Source of the DNA: Callaeas wilsoni | Lineage: Eukaryota > Chordata > Aves > Passeriformes > Callaeidae | Direction of reading: 5' to 3' | NCBI GenBank assembly: GCA_013398955.1 | Contig: VWPU01004011.1 | Location: forward strand, 46,153 to 110,152 | Length of the DNA stretch: 64,000 bases | Part shown: one piece after another, positions 62,016 through 64,000 of the stretch | Position numbering within the stretch: the stretch's first letter is position 1 | How the letters are laid out: the number at the start of each line of letters is the position of its first letter | Notes under the pieces: generated by a model | Told to the model about the DNA's origin: nothing | The model's database searches: none | Seen by the model: only the letters and a program-made list of their open reading frames with translations | Program-made: the position numbers and the translations under genes

Positions 62016-63335
62016 CTTCACGTGTAGCTCTCACAGCCTTGGGCTTGTGTTGACACATTACACTTTTTCTTTGCCCCTGGAAAGAAGAGAATTGCCTTGA
62101 GCAAAGTGGTAGGCTTCATAGAATCCCATTTTTTTAATAAATAGAGCAAGGCAGAGTTTGGCTCACGGGCGTGTGATCAGTCAGTGACCAGGGCAGAAGG
62201 AGGGCACTGGCCTTGGACTGAGCTCTGTGTGTGTCTGGATATGGTGACACTGGAAAATAAGAATTGATGATGTGAGAATAGGATTTGAAGCTTGTGTGGG
62301 TGAGAAGTTTCTGCTGAGGAAGACAAGATGGATCAAAAGATTTTCCACCTGGGGTCTGTAGAGCATCCTCTGATGGTCTGCAGAGGCTGCCTGGGTATAC
62401 AGCCCCCTGCTCATTTTGGCTTCAGAGTTGGTCAGGGTGCGTTAATGCTCAGAGCCTTCCTAACGCTGCTGCTTTGCTGTCGGGGCTGTTGGGAATGCTG
62501 CCACAGCAATGCTCTTAGAAATACAGCAGGAAGAAGGAGGTGGTCCACAAGAGAACTGTTGAAAAGTTTAAGTCTGTGTATTCTGTCATATATTTCCCAA
62601 AGCAATCCTAGTTCCTCGAGATTACTTTGAAGTCCAGGACAGGAAGGATTTCCCTTAAGCACAGGTGATAATTATTACTAGCCCGTTGCATGCATTATGG
62701 TTTATGTTATTGCTGAGCTCCCAGTGTGTCAGGGGGTGTGTGTGTACTTGTGTGCTCGACTTTGCACAGATACAACACGGATAAATACTGGCTGTTCCCA
62801 TGCCCTGTCTGTGCTGACCTGCTCGGGGCGTCCGTGCCCCTTTAAGAGGCAGGCACTTTCTGATTCATGTAGGCTGTTTCTGGCAGATTTAGGGTCTTGC
62901 AAAAGATGCCCTTAGTCCCTTATTAAATATTCATAAGAGGGTGGGGTCACATTTTTGTGACCTGAAAAAAATCCCATTAATAAATTTGTTATCTGTCACG
63001 AAAACACTTTAGGGTGGAAAGCAATCCGTATCGCATCCCATTTAACATCGGATCACAAGTTGTCAGTAAATTGGGTCCTTTGTCTTTGCTTCTTGTGAGG
63101 TTCTTCAGCAGCATCACTAATGGGGCTATTGTCTGACAGCCCCGACTCTTGCGAATAACGGGAGGTTCTGCTGGCAATGGGGTAGGGCAGCTTCCGTCTG
63201 CTCTTGTACTTGCACGTGAAGTAACTGAGGAGTTACTCTCTGCATCAGTTTTGTCTTCAGAAACTAAGTGAAAATTTTTAAAACGTGTAATTGAAATAGG
63301 AGGAGAGATTTTACCAAATATTGCTGCCTGAGATG

Positions 63336-63386
63336 AAGTAGTTGGACTCGATGATCTCTGTGGGATCCAACTCAGTATATGCTACG
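63336..63386 (+). mobile_element. CR1 LINE 3'-end fragment
   Basis: AAGTAGTTGGACTCGATGATC followed by TGTGGGATCCAACTCAGTAT matches the terminal part of avian CR1 in sense orientation. It is short and diverged, and lies just upstream of the CpG island at the right edge. Confidence 0.72.
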
Positions 63387-63584
63387 GATGGGAGCTTTTT
63401 GGGCAAGGGAAAACAGGGCACCAGGTCAGGGGCAATCCCTGGGTTAGACAGAGCACACGGACAGGGAGTCGAGTTTGGGTACTGAAGTCTGGACAAGCAT
63501 TTCTTGGAGCTCGCCCGCCTGAGTTTGTGAAGCTTACTCTGAGTGAGACGTACCCCACGTTTAAGAGGTGCCCCGGACCCAAAC

Positions 63585-64000
63585 ACAGCGGACTGGGTGC
63601 ACAGAGCTCGAGGGCTCGGCTGCCTTAGATCCGTGTGGCCGTGGGTGTCCCCGGGCAGGGCTGGCTGGGACCCCTGCCCGGGGTACAGGGGTACCGCTGC
63701 TCCCCAGGCGCGGCCGAGGGACCAAGGGGAGATGCTCCCCTCCGCAGGCCGGGCGCTCTGCCCCGTTTTGGTGCAAACTCCCGTCAGAGGCACCTTGTGG
63801 TCGTTTTTTTCATTATTCTCAGTGCTGTTTTCCGATACCGAAATCCCGAGGTTGTGTGGCAGAGCTGTCGGGAAGGCAGCAGGAGAGCGACAGCCACTTT
63901 CCGCGGGAGACGGCGAAGTTGCGGGGCGGGCAGGAGGCTCCCCGGGGGCGCCGCCAGCGCGCTGTGCCGGCGCTTTCCCCCGCCCCGCGGCCGCGCCGGG
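63585..64000. promoter_or_regulatory. CpG island at right edge (truncated by window)
   Basis: GC content and CpG density rise sharply from about 63585. The peak is 63895-64000, with GCGGGGCGGGC, GGCGCCGCCAGCGCGC and CCCCGCCCCGCGGCCGCG. These contain GC-box (Sp1-type) motifs in both directions. The surrounding intron is AT-rich and CpG-poor, so this is a strong island signature. It lies inside the inferred FOXP1 intron and could be an internal promoter or an alternative first exon. The transcribed strand cannot be decided because the island continues past the window. Confidence 0.7.

Larger units (their letters stand above)
38497..64000 (+). other. FOXP1: FOXP1 downstream intron (partial, 3' end outside window)
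   Basis: The next FOXP1 exon should start VPVSVAMMTPQ and continue into a glutamine-rich stretch. I found no such sequence through 64000, so this intron is at least 25.5 kb long. It contains MIR-type remnants, one clear CR1 fragment near 48.8 kb and another near 63.35 kb, two (CA)n tracts, several poly-A/T runs, an exon-like segment at 46.8 kb and a CpG island at the right edge. Outside these I see nothing recognisable. Confidence 0.78.

Noticed and set aside
63311..63793. 160-codon minus-strand open frame near the CpG island
   Set aside because: It overlaps a CR1 fragment at its 3' end and owes its openness to high GC. No protein family recognised.
1..64000. tRNA, rRNA, CRISPR array, endogenous retrovirus or prokaryotic operon
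   Set aside because: No cloverleaf with intact A and B boxes, no regularly spaced repeats, no paired long terminal repeats or retroviral protein motifs, and no operon-like gene packing were seen on either strand.

Overview
This window looks like avian (archosaurian) nuclear DNA from inside one very large gene. It has no prokaryotic or viral gene organisation. The only recognisable coding sequence is a single 126-base exon on the + strand, at 38371-38496. It encodes a glutamine-rich segment that I recognise as part of FOXP1, a forkhead transcription factor. The bird assignment rests on several truncated CR1 retrotransposon 3' ends with the bird-type tail (runs of ATTCTRTG), the scarcity of other young repeats, and the FOXP1-specific protein sequence.

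Layout: 1-38370 is read as the intron before the polyglutamine exon and 38497-64000 as the intron after it. Neither neighbouring FOXP1 coding exon (the one with the initiator methionine, or the one beginning VPVSVAMM) was found here, so both introns run past the window edges. Most of the sequence is AT-rich intron. It contains dispersed relics: seven CR1 3'-end fragments (one weak, one single fragment in minus orientation), one older and longer CR1-like stretch at about 29.1-29.5 kb, and several ancient MIR-type SINE remnants at 36.3, 40.0, 43.6, 55.9 and 61.7-62.0 kb. Two dinucleotide (CA)n tracts and many A/T homopolymers are also present.

CpG-bearing islets stand out from this background: about 3.35-3.95 kb, 16.68-16.95 kb, 21.08-21.42 kb, 25.4-26.5 kb, 28.33-28.45 kb and 44.55-44.66 kb. 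A dense CpG island begins near 63.58 kb and runs off the right edge. They are the best candidates for intronic enhancers or internal (alternative) promoters of FOXP1. Exon-like segments with good splice signals occur at 25537-25618, 26039-26102, up to 44636, and 46797-46873. None can be confirmed from sequence alone.

Nearly all of the open reading frames of 60-285 codons look like chance frames in intron sequence and are not annotated as genes. I saw no novel system such as a mobile operon, CRISPR array or defence locus. The interest here is regulatory and splicing biology in a developmental transcription-factor gene.
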